From positions 1 through 35,108 of the forward strand of contig CALFUE010000145.1 in the NCBI GenBank assembly GCA_937916345.1: a stretch of 35,108 nucleotides of DNA. The letters run 5' to 3'. The notes below the pieces were generated by a model. It ran no database searches and was not told where the DNA came from. It saw only the letters and a program-made list of their open reading frames with translations. Positions 5,795-15,082 of this stretch are shown piece after piece (position 1 is the first letter of the stretch; each line of letters starts with the position of its first letter). Origin of the DNA: an uncultured bacterium. GTDB taxonomy: Bacteria > Bacillota > Clostridia > Lachnospirales > Lachnospiraceae. A program made the translations under genes and the position numbers.

Positions 5795-8337
5795 CAATAA
5801 TCCTCATCCCCGTTGTCATCATCGCTATCCTCATCTTCATATTCCGATGCGGCTGACTTTTTCTTCTTGTTCTTTGCAACCTTTACTACTATCACCACGA
5901 TAACGATGACAACCACCGCGATGCCCGCGATTATGGCTATCCACGCCCAGACAGGCAGTCCCTGATCGATGGGTACGATCTCGCCGTACTCATTCATGGT
6001 GTACCCATCCGGGATCTCCGGCACATAGTCATCTATACCGTCAAATTCCATGGTGGATACAAAGGCAGTAAAATCCTGACTTGTGGTTATCTCATCACCG
6101 TTTGAATCTTCGAAATGAACCACCAGAGTACCGGTTGCATCACCCTCTGTCAGAGCAACCACCTGCGGATTTACGACCTGCTGGCCGTAGGCATCGATGG
6201 CACCAACATAGGTCATGTTCGCGTTGTTGGCAAGCTCAAAATCTCCCTCTACGGTAACGAACACATTGCCCAGCTTACTCTGTCCCATGTTGTAAAACTC
6301 AAAGGAGAGATCCGTGGGCTCATTCACATATACCGAGCCGTCCCAACCGCCAACCGCGACATTCTCGATCACAGGTCTGTAGTTTTCGGTGGCATGGAGC
6401 TTTATCAGGTTTTCCTCGGTCACGCCTCCCTTCTCCAGCTCCTGCTCAGACATATTGTCATATTCATAATCGACAGAAACAGAGAGATCATAATCACCTG
6501 TAGCCGCGGTGTTCTTCACCTTCATCTCAAGCTCTTCGACTATCTCCTCGCCGGCCTTTATCTCTTCGATATAAAAGCTGTTGGTTCCGGCGGATGGAGC
6601 GAACACAGCGTCTTTCTGGGAGAGTGTCACCTTGATATTTTTGGCAGGCTTTGATGTGTGCGTGTTCTTCAGTGTGAAATTGAAATTAAAGGTGGATCCG
6701 GCCTTCAGCACATCCTCATCGGTGCCGTAGTTGCTCACGATAATCTTCGGTCTGCCGGTGGAATTTCCTTTTCCCTCGACATTCAGTACATAGACGCTCA
6801 CCGCCTCGGTGACTTTTGTCCCTGCCGAATTCAGATAATCGATATTGAAGGTAACGGCATTTGCCCCGGAGGGGACACTGTCGCCGCATATCAGCCTGAT
6901 GGACACTTTCTTTGTCTCGCCTGCAGACAAATTGCCCACCCGGACATACGGATCTCCGCTGACGGGTACAAATGTCGCCGAAGAGAAATTTTGTCCCGTG
7001 ACCCTCACATCCGTAAGCTGCTCGGTACCTGTATTTTTCACTATGAATGACAATGTGAACTCATCTCCGGCAGCAGGATGAGACACATTCTGTGACACAT
7101 CCGACACCTCGAGATTATAGCTGGCGGCCTCCACCTCGAGTATGCGATAGATAGTTATGGAAACATCCTCCTTCGCATTTCCATCCTTGTCGGTATAGCT
7201 AACCTTGAAGACGAACTCCTTTAAGCCTGCCTCAGCCTTCTCACTGACAATCACGGGGATTTCTATCTCCTTGCTGTCGGACTTCTTTATGGAACCGCCG
7301 TTTACATAATCCCCTGTATAATTCTTTGTGATACCGCTGTCCGAACCCAGTCCGGATACGGCGGAGATCTTTATATTTTTGGCGATCGCGTCGCCCTTAT
7401 TCTTGATGATCAGGGGAATCTTCACAACCTGCTCCCGGCTGATCACGGCGTAGTTCTGTTTTGTAGTAACTTTTAGGACGGGCTCGTCGACCTTGGCCGT
7501 GTTTTCTTTAACATTTATATATACAGTATAGCTTACGGGACTGATCTCGGTTCCGGATGCGTCCCTGCATGACAATGTCACCGTGACGCTCTTCTTTCCG
7601 GCCGTCGCAGTCTCGGAAACCTTTACCGGCACAGTAAAATTAATACTTGAATTTGCGGCAACATCTCCCAGTTTTGTTCTGGAAACCGAGTAATCGGGCT
7701 CGATACCGGTATCGCCGAAATCTACGGAAATGTAGGCTTTCAGCGCGTTGATCTCACCATCGTTTCTGATGGTAAATTTTACATCGGCGCTGCCGCCCTG
7801 GATCATATTCGCCTTGCTGTAGGAAGTGTCAGTCACCACCAGATAGGGAGGCACCAGTTCCGTGGATGTCTTTGTCTGGATCGTGATCAGGCTTAAACTT
7901 TTTACGGTCTCTGCTTCAGTCTCGGAGCCGTCGTAATAATAACCCGTACCCGTGACGGAAATGCTGTTTGATCCCGCCTTCAGCGCCCTGTCGGCTGTCA
8001 GATCCATTTCTATCTTTGAGTTTGTGTTCCTGCCGAACCAGGTTCCGTTTGAGATATTTATCTCTTTTCCGTTCGCGTCCACAACAGCAACATTTGCAAT
8101 GGAGATCAGAGAACTCTCGGTTTTCGCGTCTATTGAGTAGACGTAAGCCTCATTGTAAATAGCGCGTACAGGCACACTCACATGCACCGTCTGACCGGGC
8201 TCAAGCGAATATGTAATGCTGCCTGAGCCTCCTTCAACAGGTGTCAGTATATCTTCGGCATAAACATCAACTGTGCCAAAGCACAGAAGCACCATCAGCA
8301 CACTCATAATCCCAAGCAATCTCATTCTTTTTTTCAT
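5794..8337 (-). CDS. Large secreted, membrane-anchored protein with CARDB-like repeats
   Basis: The protein has 847 residues. A signal peptide (MKKRMRLLGIMSVLMVLLC, ending near VYAED) is followed by about 750 residues of beta-rich repeats. The recurring pattern is an N-x-G-type strand pair such as FTIRNDGEINA, LIIKNKGDAIAKNIKIS, FIVKNTGTEQLTDVRV and FTLKNTHTSKPAKNIKV, which resembles CARDB/COG1361 immunoglobulin-like modules. One membrane helix lies at about 792-820, then a basic stop (KNKKKK) and a strongly acidic cytoplasmic tail. It lies between the ATPase and the permease of an ABC system and is translationally linked to the permease. I infer that it is the extracytoplasmic partner of the transporter. 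The repeat class is recognised by pattern, not by search. Confidence 0.8.
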   Translation of the reverse strand: MKKRMRLLGIMSVLMVLLCFGTVDVYAEDILTPVEGGSGSITYSLEPGQTVHVSVPVRAIYNEAYVYSIDAKTESSLISIANVAVVDANGKEINISNGTWFGRNTNSKIEMDLTADRALKAGSNSISVTGTGYYYDGSETEAETVKSLSLITIQTKTSTELVPPYLVVTDTSYSKANMIQGGSADVKFTIRNDGEINALKAYISVDFGDTGIEPDYSVSRTKLGDVAANSSINFTVPVKVSETATAGKKSVTVTLSCRDASGTEISPVSYTVYINVKENTAKVDEPVLKVTTKQNYAVISREQVVKIPLIIKNKGDAIAKNIKISAVSGLGSDSGITKNYTGDYVNGGSIKKSDSKEIEIPVIVSEKAEAGLKEFVFKVSYTDKDGNAKEDVSITIYRILEVEAASYNLEVSDVSQNVSHPAAGDEFTLSFIVKNTGTEQLTDVRVTGQNFSSATFVPVSGDPYVRVGNLSAGETKKVSIRLICGDSVPSGANAVTFNIDYLNSAGTKVTEAVSVYVLNVEGKGNSTGRPKIIVSNYGTDEDVLKAGSTFNFNFTLKNTHTSKPAKNIKVTLSQKDAVFAPSAGTNSFYIEEIKAGEEIVEELEMKVKNTAATGDYDLSVSVDYEYDNMSEQELEKGGVTEENLIKLHATENYRPVIENVAVGGWDGSVYVNEPTDLSFEFYNMGQSKLGNVFVTVEGDFELANNANMTYVGAIDAYGQQVVNPQVVALTEGDATGTLVVHFEDSNGDEITTSQDFTAFVSTMEFDGIDDYVPEIPDGYTMNEYGEIVPIDQGLPVWAWIAIIAGIAVVVIVIVVIVVKVAKNKKKKSAASEYEDEDSDDDNGDEDY

Positions 8338-8343
8338 CGGTAT

Positions 8344-9093
8344 TTATTCCTCCGGTTTTTCATATGTTTCGGATCCTGCTGACTGACCCGGGTTTACAGG
8401 GTTTTCGTTTATCTCTATTGATTGTATATTGCCGTCCAAAACTCTGATGATTTTGTCAGCATAGCCGGCGAGGGACACATCATGAGTTACCATCACCACC
8501 GTCTGGTGATGCTTTATCGCCATGCTCTTTATCAGCTCCATGACCTCAGCGGTGGTTCTGGTGTCCAGATTTCCTGTAGGCTCATCCGCAAACACTATGG
8601 CAGGCTTCGCCACGAAGGCTCTGGCTATTCCGACACGCTGCTGCTGTCCTCCGCTCATCTCCTTTGGCTTGTGGTACATCCGCTTGGTCAGCCCCACCTT
8701 TTTTAATATCGCGATGGCCCTTTTACGTCTCTGTGATGCGCCCATGTGTTTGAACACCAGAGGCAGCTCCACATTTTCGACTGCCGTCATGGAGCCGATG
8801 AGGTTATAGGCCTGAAACACAAAGCCCAGATTCTCCTGCCTGAATTTTGCAAGGCGGTTTTCCGACATATCCCTGATGGATTCCCCCATTATCAGGATGT
8901 CTCCTGATGTAAGCTTTTCAATCCCCGCCATGAGATTCAGCAGGGTGGATTTACCGGAGCCGGAGGTGCCCAGAAGGCAGCAGAACTCACCTCTGTCGAT
9001 GGTAAAGGACACGCCGTTTACGGCATTAATCCTCTCCTCGCCCATCACATATACTTTTCTTGCCTTTTTTACCTCTATCACTGGCTTTCCCAT
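8344..9093 (-). CDS. ABC transporter ATP-binding protein, MacB/LolD type
   Basis: This is the nucleotide-binding subunit that powers the permease at 4439-5794. It has Walker A GTSGSGKST at 42-50, a Q-loop glutamine near 94 (GFVFQAYNLIG), the signature MSGGQQQRVGIARA around 146-159, Walker B IVFADEPTGNLD near 166-173, and a switch histidine in MVTHDVSLAGYAD. GTSGSGKST and the FQAYNLIG segment are usual for the LolD/MacB branch. The ATG lies one base after the ackA stop, so it is probably co-transcribed with ackA, although the functions are unrelated. The length of 249 residues is normal. Confidence 0.95.
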   Translation of the reverse strand: MGKPVIEVKKARKVYVMGEERINAVNGVSFTIDRGEFCCLLGTSGSGKSTLLNLMAGIEKLTSGDILIMGESIRDMSENRLAKFRQENLGFVFQAYNLIGSMTAVENVELPLVFKHMGASQRRKRAIAILKKVGLTKRMYHKPKEMSGGQQQRVGIARAFVAKPAIVFADEPTGNLDTRTTAEVMELIKSMAIKHHQTVVMVTHDVSLAGYADKIIRVLDGNIQSIEINENPVNPGQSAGSETYEKPEE

Positions 9094-9094
9094 A

Positions 9095-10291
9095 TTATTT
9101 TCCCAGTATTCTCACGGTCTCTCTAGCTATTGCCAGCTCTTCATTGGTGGGAACCACCCATACCGCAGCCTTTGAGGACGGAGTAGAAATGCACTGTTCC
9201 TCTCCTCTGATCCTGTTTGCTTCATTATCGAGCTCTATACCTAAATATCCGAAGTTTTCCATGATCATCTCGCGGATGCCGGAATCATTCTCTCCGAGTC
9301 CGGCGGTAAACGCGATGGCGTCAACTCCGTTCATTGCTGCCACATAACCACCGATATATTTTGTCACGCGATAAGAAAATACCTCCAGGGCTTTTCTGCA
9401 GAGCTCGTTTCCTTCCTCCACGCCCTTCCAAAGATCCCTGAAGTCGCTGGAGACATCTCCGGAAAGACCATATACTCCGGACTGTTTGTTGAGAACATTC
9501 ATCACTCCCTTCATGTCGAGACCTTCCTTGTCTGCCAGGTATTCGACGGCTGACGGATCTATATCGCCGGATCTGGTGCCCATGATGAGTCCCTCAAGAG
9601 GTGAGAGTCCCATGGAGGTGTCTACGGATTTACCGTTTTCCACCGCGCAAATGCTGGCTCCATTGCCGAGATGCGCCACGATGAGCTTTGATGAATCATA
9701 AGGCTTTCCGATGAGCTCGGCCAGACGCTTTGACACAAAGGAATGGCTGGTGCCGTGGAAGCCGTACTTTCTGATGCCGTACTTCTCATAATATTTGTAG
9801 GGTATGCCGTAGAGATAAGCCTTCTCAGGCATTGTCTGGTGAAATGCAGTGTCGAATACGCCCACCATGGGTGTGTCCTTCATAAGCTTCCTGCATGCCT
9901 CGACTCCTATAAGGTTTGCCGGATTATGGAGAGGCGCAAGAGGATTCACATCCTCCATTGCAGCTATCATGGCATCATCCACTAGGGCGGATTCCTTGAA
10001 TTTCTCACCGCCATGCACCAGTCTGTGGCCTACGGCGTCTATATCCGCAAGGGACTTCACGATTCCTGTGTTCTCGTCAGTCAATGCGTCTATAACCGAC
10101 TGAACTGCCTGTGTATGAGTAGGCATCGGGATGTCGGTGAGCTTTTTTTCGCCGCCTGCCGGCTGGTAGGTGAGGCGCCCGTCTATACCGATTCTCTCGC
10201 ATAGTCCCTTCGCAAGAACTGCCTCCGTTTCAGAATCGATTACCTGATATTTCAAAGATGAGCTTCCGCAATTGATAACTAAAATTTTCAT
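9095..10291 (-). CDS. ackA: Acetate kinase
   Basis: Acetate kinase interconverts acetyl-phosphate plus ADP with acetate plus ATP, the ATP-yielding end of acetate fermentation. Motifs are intact: MKILVINCGSSSLKYQ at the N-terminus, GHRLVHGGEKF, the nucleotide-binding LGNGASICAVENGKSVDTS and GTRSGDIDP. The start at 10291 has GAGGAGG nine bases upstream; the six-codon extension to 10309 has no site. The protein has 398 residues, the family length. The usual partner pta is not adjacent; the upstream genes are aroC and tmcAL. Confidence 0.97.
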   Translation of the reverse strand: MKILVINCGSSSLKYQVIDSETEAVLAKGLCERIGIDGRLTYQPAGGEKKLTDIPMPTHTQAVQSVIDALTDENTGIVKSLADIDAVGHRLVHGGEKFKESALVDDAMIAAMEDVNPLAPLHNPANLIGVEACRKLMKDTPMVGVFDTAFHQTMPEKAYLYGIPYKYYEKYGIRKYGFHGTSHSFVSKRLAELIGKPYDSSKLIVAHLGNGASICAVENGKSVDTSMGLSPLEGLIMGTRSGDIDPSAVEYLADKEGLDMKGVMNVLNKQSGVYGLSGDVSSDFRDLWKGVEEGNELCRKALEVFSYRVTKYIGGYVAAMNGVDAIAFTAGLGENDSGIREMIMENFGYLGIELDNEANRIRGEEQCISTPSSKAAVWVVPTNEELAIARETVRILGK

Positions 10292-10329
10292 CTGATCATT
10301 CCTCCTCATATTAACGCCGTTTTCTTATC

Positions 10330-11427
10330 TTACTCCAGTGTAAGCTTTAGCTTGTCTATCTTCGAAACAGCGTTTATCATTATAGCATCTAAAACCGTAA
10401 TTGCAACCATTGATTCTGACACAACCACAGCTCTTGGAACAACTATCGGGTCATGTCTGCCCTTTATCTTTATCCGTACATTTTCTCCTTTTTCGTTTAT
10501 GGTCTCCTGCTCCTTCGAGATGGATGGCGTGGGCTTAAAATGAGCCCGTACTATGATGTCCGTCCCATCCGAGATACCTCCAAGTATCCCGCCCGCGTGG
10601 TTTGACGCCTTGTAAACCGAGTCGCCCCGGGTGAAAAAGGAGTCGTTATTCTCGCTGCCGTATCTTCCCGTAACGGCAACCCCGTCTCCAATCTCCACTG
10701 CCTTTACGGCACCTATGCTCATAAGCGCGCGTGAGAGCTCAGCGTCCAACTTTCCGAATACAGGTTCTCCAACGCCTGCAGGAACACCCTTTACGATGCA
10801 TTCCACAACGCCCCCCGCCGAGTCGGAATCCTTTATACACTTTTCGAGAAATTCACCTGCTGCCATGGCAGCCTCCCGATCCGGCATCACTGTGGGATCC
10901 TCATATGCAAATGCCAGATCAAAGCGGGAATAGTCAATCTCTATATTTCCTATGGATTTCGTGTAAGCGCTGACGGTCACTCCCAGGCAGCCAAGTATTT
11001 TTTTTGCGACGGCTCCGGCGGCGACCCTCGATGCAGTCTCCCGCCCCGATGCCCTGCCGCCTCCTCTGTAATCCCTGATGCCGTATTTCACCTTATAGCC
11101 GTAATCCGCATGTCCCGGCCGCATCACATTCATTATCCCGGAATAATCCTTCGAGTGCTGATCCTCATTGTAGATCACCATTCCTATAGGAGTACCTGTG
11201 GTCACTCCCTCAAACACCCCCGACAATATATGCACCTTGTCAGCCTCGTTTCTCTTTGTGGCGAAGGGATTGTTTCCGGGCTTTCTCCTGTCAAGGACCT
11301 CCTGTATATATTCTTCATCCAGCTCAACTCCCGCGGGAGCGCCGTCCACAACAACTCCCAGCCCCTCACCATGTGACTCGCCAAAGGTTGTCACTCGAAA
11401 CAGATTTCCTATTGTCGATCCTGCCAT
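10330..11427 (-). CDS. aroC: Chorismate synthase
   Basis: This enzyme removes phosphate from EPSP to give chorismate, the last step of the shikimate pathway, using reduced FMN. Signatures are SHGEGLGVVVDGAPAG near the N-terminus, MRPGHADYGYKVKYGIRDYR and GGGRASGRETASRVAAGA. These include the conserved histidine and arginines of the FMN pocket. The start has GGAGAG a few bases upstream. The length of 365 residues is standard. No other aro gene is nearby; it sits in a mixed housekeeping operon. Confidence 0.97.
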   Translation of the reverse strand: MAGSTIGNLFRVTTFGESHGEGLGVVVDGAPAGVELDEEYIQEVLDRRKPGNNPFATKRNEADKVHILSGVFEGVTTGTPIGMVIYNEDQHSKDYSGIMNVMRPGHADYGYKVKYGIRDYRGGGRASGRETASRVAAGAVAKKILGCLGVTVSAYTKSIGNIEIDYSRFDLAFAYEDPTVMPDREAAMAAGEFLEKCIKDSDSAGGVVECIVKGVPAGVGEPVFGKLDAELSRALMSIGAVKAVEIGDGVAVTGRYGSENNDSFFTRGDSVYKASNHAGGILGGISDGTDIIVRAHFKPTPSISKEQETINEKGENVRIKIKGRHDPIVVPRAVVVSESMVAITVLDAIMINAVSKIDKLKLTLE

Positions 11428-11440
11428 AATCTCTCCAATC

Positions 11441-12646
11441 TTACTTTACGATGACAGGCTGCATTTTATAATCAGGGAGGAGCGGTTCCTTCCCCGGAAC
11501 GGACGCAAGCCTGACATAAAGCTCGTTTGCCTTTACATCCATCTGATAAAACTCACAATTCAACCAGTTGAGCTGTTTTCTGGCATCAGCCGCCTTTGTG
11601 ATCATGGGTATCCTGCCCCTTTTTTTGATCTCGTGAAGGACTGCAGCCGCCTCCTCCCTGTATCCCAGCAAATAACAGTAATTCGGTCTCTCCTTTCTCT
11701 TCGGAAGCTTGAGGAGTGTCTGCATCAAAGCTCTTGAAATACGGGTGTAGGTCACACTCTTATTTTTTATCCGCAGAATATAATCCTCCGGATCATCGAA
11801 ATTGTAAAATTCCGAGGTGATCCTCCCCGCCAGATCCTCACTCACGTCCTTTATCTGCGGCAGTTCACCCTTTGGCGCAGTGAGGAGCCTGTAGTACAGC
11901 AGATCCGAGTAATCCCTCCAGAAAAGAGGCTTATGAACCGACCTGTATACCGAGAGCCAGTCATATATATCCTCCCCTGCCTTCATCTTCTTTCGGATAA
12001 AGCTGCCGGAAGGATACTCGGGTATCCAGCCCCCCACTGCTTCCTCATCATGATGAGCCATGCCGATTCGCTTTATCGGGATCATACGGATACGATCCGC
12101 CGCGCCCATCTCACACACAGTCCTCATATACTCATAGATCAGGAGGTTGTTGGGGCTCCTGAGCATCTCAATAAATTCCTCGGGCATGCCGCACAACTCT
12201 CTGAAGGCTTTCTCTCTGGCCACCGGATAGGGATCACCCATCCGCATATATGCCATGGCCCAGCTATCAATGGCGGAGCCGGATCCCATTATGTGTTTTT
12301 TGATATAATCCATCAGCCCGCCGATGCGCTCGTCTTCGCAGCCGAAAGCCAATGCATCAATACCGGCATTTACCAGCGCCTTCACATAGGCTTCCGCAAA
12401 CTCTCCCGCCGAGGAAAGTGAACAGTACACCGGCATGGACAAAACTACGTCGCAACCAAAATTGAGCGCTACCTCTGCCCTCACATACTTTGAGACACAG
12501 GCACACTCCCCCCTCTGTACATAGTCACCGCTCATGGCGCAGATTACATAATCCGCGCCCGTGATCTTTTTTGCTTTTTTTAACAAATAGCTGTGACCTT
12601 TGTGAAACGGATTAAATTCAGCTACGACACCTAATACCCCCCTCAA
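11441..12646 (-). CDS. tmcAL: tRNA(Met) cytidine acetate ligase TmcAL
   Basis: TmcAL activates acetate with ATP and acetylates C34 of elongator tRNA(Met) to ac4C. The nucleotidyltransferase motif is seen at VVAEFNPFHKGHSYLLKKAKK (HxGH type). CAMSGDYVQRGECACVSKYVRAE and RSPNNLLIYEYM fit the family (formerly YlbM/DUF795). The frame opens at an ATG at 12685, inside the upstream gene and without a ribosome site. A TTG at 12646 follows AGGTGAGAGAGGA and gives an N-terminus (LRGVLGVVAEFNPFH) like that of relatives, so I chose it. Acetate, its substrate, is the product of ackA in the same operon. Confidence 0.88.
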   Translation of the reverse strand: MRGVLGVVAEFNPFHKGHSYLLKKAKKITGADYVICAMSGDYVQRGECACVSKYVRAEVALNFGCDVVLSMPVYCSLSSAGEFAEAYVKALVNAGIDALAFGCEDERIGGLMDYIKKHIMGSGSAIDSWAMAYMRMGDPYPVAREKAFRELCGMPEEFIEMLRSPNNLLIYEYMRTVCEMGAADRIRMIPIKRIGMAHHDEEAVGGWIPEYPSGSFIRKKMKAGEDIYDWLSVYRSVHKPLFWRDYSDLLYYRLLTAPKGELPQIKDVSEDLAGRITSEFYNFDDPEDYILRIKNKSVTYTRISRALMQTLLKLPKRKERPNYCYLLGYREEAAAVLHEIKKRGRIPMITKAADARKQLNWLNCEFYQMDVKANELYVRLASVPGKEPLLPDYKMQPVIVK

Positions 12647-12660
12647 TCCTCTCTCACCTG

Positions 12661-13713
12661 CTAAAGTTCCAGTATCTTTATGCAATTGGGTTTTTCGATG
12701 GATATGGGTTTCCCGTGCATCAGAAAATATTTGTCCTTGTAATTCATGGCAAAGAGGGCGATCTCATTGTTTTCGTGATTTAACGTCACGAAATGCCTCT
12801 CGTCCGGAAATACCCTGATGCCCTTCGGGAAATCTCCCGAGATCTTTGAATTGCAGATAAGAGACAGTTTCCCCGTCTTCTCATTTCTGGAATAAATGAC
12901 GGCGGAATTGACCCCTGCGTTTGCCACATAGAGGTATTTCCCGCCCGGTGATATGTCCATAGCAACAGCCGAACATATGTCGTCATCCTTTGGATCTGTG
13001 GTAGTGATCTCCTGTACGAAGGTGAAGTCCGGGCCATGCTCACCCGTATGGTACTCATAGACATCCACAAGATTTAAGAGCTCACACAACACATACAAAA
13101 AACGTCCGTCCGGCGAGAACATCAGCGCCTTGGGGGCGGAATCAAGCTGCGTGCGCAATATATCGAATGTGTTGAGTTTCCCGATGCGTTTGTCTACCTG
13201 GTAGACCTTGATATGGTCGAGTCCTCCGTCTGCTGCCAGAAGATACTCTCCGTCGGGAGTGAGGCGCACGCAGTTTACATGGGGGCGCGAGCTCCTCTGG
13301 GCTATGCAGCGTCCCATCCCCTTGTGGAATATACCATCCGAAACTCCGAGTATCTCTCCGGTACCGGAATCCAGCCGCATCATGGTGACTCTGGCGTCAT
13401 GATAGCCGCCGACATACAGAAATGAATTGTCCGGCTCTATCTCGATGTGACAGCCTCTCATGCCTCCGATACCTACCGTGTTTATCTCGGAGAGATCACC
13501 GTCCGGCAGGATACGGTAACCCGTCACTCCGACATCGGTGGTTGAGTACATGTATCTTCCATCCCTGCTGATGGCCATATAGGACGGGTTGTCAATGGGA
13601 ACAACCTTTCGTTTTTCCATTGATCCATTTTCCACATCCACATCATATATATGTATACCTACGCTGTTTTCATGAGTGTAGGTTCCCACATAACCAACGT
13701 ATTTTTTTTCCAT
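12661..13713 (-). CDS. Lactonase family protein (6-phosphogluconolactonase-like beta-propeller)
   Basis: The roughly 350-residue protein begins MEKKYVGYVGTYTHENSVGIHIY. Blade motifs recur: NPSYMAISRDGRYMYST, GGMRGCHIEIEPDNSFLYVGGY, VNCVRLTPDGEYLLAADGG, SAPKALMFSPDGRFLYVL and MDISPGGKYLYVANAG. This is the seven-bladed propeller of the Pgl/YkgB family, some members of which hydrolyse 6-phosphogluconolactone. There is no pentose-phosphate gene nearby to support that substrate. The ATG at 13713 follows GGAGGGG closely; the longer frame start at 13734 lies across this site. It appears to be the first gene of the operon that runs to the ABC permease. Confidence 0.85.
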   Translation of the reverse strand: MEKKYVGYVGTYTHENSVGIHIYDVDVENGSMEKRKVVPIDNPSYMAISRDGRYMYSTTDVGVTGYRILPDGDLSEINTVGIGGMRGCHIEIEPDNSFLYVGGYHDARVTMMRLDSGTGEILGVSDGIFHKGMGRCIAQRSSRPHVNCVRLTPDGEYLLAADGGLDHIKVYQVDKRIGKLNTFDILRTQLDSAPKALMFSPDGRFLYVLCELLNLVDVYEYHTGEHGPDFTFVQEITTTDPKDDDICSAVAMDISPGGKYLYVANAGVNSAVIYSRNEKTGKLSLICNSKISGDFPKGIRVFPDERHFVTLNHENNEIALFAMNYKDKYFLMHGKPISIEKPNCIKILEL

Positions 13714-13757
13714 AACCCCTCCAAATTTAGTCAAACACCGCGGTCACTCTATCTGCT

Positions 13758-13786
13758 ACTATATCAGAAATGTGTGATATGCGCAA
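13758..13786 (-). promoter_or_regulatory. Candidate promoter of the lactonase operon
   Basis: On the minus strand a TTGCGC box (13781-13786) is followed, after 17 bases, by TATAGT (13758-13763), one mismatch from the -10 consensus. The -35 is weak. It lies between the end of trhP and the lactonase start, where a promoter is expected. Confidence 0.4.
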
Positions 13787-13824
13787 GCCTGCTCACGCAA
13801 GGGGTAAAAGCACCTTAAATCATG

Positions 13825-15060
13825 TCAGGTTTTTTTCACCCTTAGGATATCATAAATATTTATCTCTGCCCCTCCGGGGAGTTGGATATAAATGGTCTCT
13901 CCGGCATGTGGACAACTGTCCATATCCTCCCCGCTCGCATTTCTCATGGCTTCCACCTTCACAGACGGGTTTGTGCCGTCCGGCTTCATAACCTCTATCA
14001 CATCCCCAACAAAAAATTTATTGCGCTGCGTAACGCGCACCCAGCCGTCATCCCTGATCTCCTCGGCATAGCCCAGATATACATACTCAACCACATAAGT
14101 AGACTCACCGTAGATCTGCGAATCTGCTCCGGGCTTACCAAAGAAGAAACCTGTGGTGAACTGCCTGTAGGTACAGTCAGAGATCTGATCAGTGTACCAG
14201 GGCAGATTCTTTTCATATTTTTCCGGCGACTCAAAATAATCATCGACCGCGTGTCTGTAGGTTCTCGCCACGGTCGCCACATAGAGGGCACTCTTCATTC
14301 TGCCCTCGATCTTGTAGGAATCCAGACGTGCGCTTACCAACTCCGGGATATGCTCTATCATGCACAGATCCTTTGAGTTGAAGATGTAGGTTCCCTTGCC
14401 TTCCTCCTCCTCGATGGGCATGTACTCCCCCTCTCTGGTCTCCTCCACCAGCGCGTACTTCCAGCGGCAGGGATGGGTACACTCGCCCCTGTTGGCGTCC
14501 CTTCCCGTCAGGAAATTGCTGAGCAGGCATCTGCCGGAATAAGAGATACACATAGCTCCGTGGACAAAGGTCTCGATCTCCATATCGGATCCTATATGCT
14601 CCTTTATCTCGGCCAGTTCATCTATGGAGAGCTCCCGGGCGCTCACCACCCTCTTTGCTCCAAGGTCATGCCAGAAGTCATAGGTGGCATAATTGGTATT
14701 GTTGGACTGTGTAGAAATGTGTATGTCTATCTCCGGTACGATCTTTCTCGCCAGGCTAAAGATCCCGGGGTCCGAGATTATCAGGGCATCCGGGGCTATT
14801 TCTTTAAGCTTGTGAAGGTAAGCCTCAGCCTCCTTCAGGTCTGAATTGTGGGCAAAAATATTGACAGTCACATATACCTTTACGCCTCTTTCATGGGCGA
14901 AGGTTATCCCCTCTCTCATATCGGAAAGCGGGAAATTCTTTGCTTTGGCACGCAGGGAGAAAACCTCCCCTCCGATATATACGGCGTCGGCCCCGAATCC
15001 GACCGCGGTCTTCAGTACTTCCAGCGATCCGGCAGGCACAAGCACTTCAGGTTTTTTCAT
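13825..15060 (-). CDS. trhP: Peptidase U32 family, tRNA U34 hydroxylation protein TrhP
   Basis: U32 proteins of this group hydroxylate uridine 34 of tRNA to 5-hydroxyuridine, using prephenate and an iron-sulfur cluster. The U32 signature is exact at residues 163-181: E-T-F-V-H-G-A-M-C, then G-R-C-L-L-S. Cysteines 171, 178, 194 and 198 are the likely cluster ligands. The N-terminus MKKPEVLVPAGSLEVLKTA and GADAVYIGGEVFSLRA are typical. ATG 15060 gives about 411 residues, like Bacillus YrrO. The frame is open to 15120, but that part overlaps the upstream gene and lacks homology. The gene directly follows trmR, which methylates the product of TrhP. Confidence 0.9.
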   Translation of the reverse strand: MKKPEVLVPAGSLEVLKTAVGFGADAVYIGGEVFSLRAKAKNFPLSDMREGITFAHERGVKVYVTVNIFAHNSDLKEAEAYLHKLKEIAPDALIISDPGIFSLARKIVPEIDIHISTQSNNTNYATYDFWHDLGAKRVVSARELSIDELAEIKEHIGSDMEIETFVHGAMCISYSGRCLLSNFLTGRDANRGECTHPCRWKYALVEETREGEYMPIEEEEGKGTYIFNSKDLCMIEHIPELVSARLDSYKIEGRMKSALYVATVARTYRHAVDDYFESPEKYEKNLPWYTDQISDCTYRQFTTGFFFGKPGADSQIYGESTYVVEYVYLGYAEEIRDDGWVRVTQRNKFFVGDVIEVMKPDGTNPSVKVEAMRNASGEDMDSCPHAGETIYIQLPGGAEINIYDILRVKKT

Positions 15061-15082
15061 AAAACATTTACCTCGCAAAAAA

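Noticed and set aside
6115..6654. Plus-strand open frame of 179 residues
   Set aside because: It is antisense to the CARDB-like gene, with no start context and no recognisable domain.
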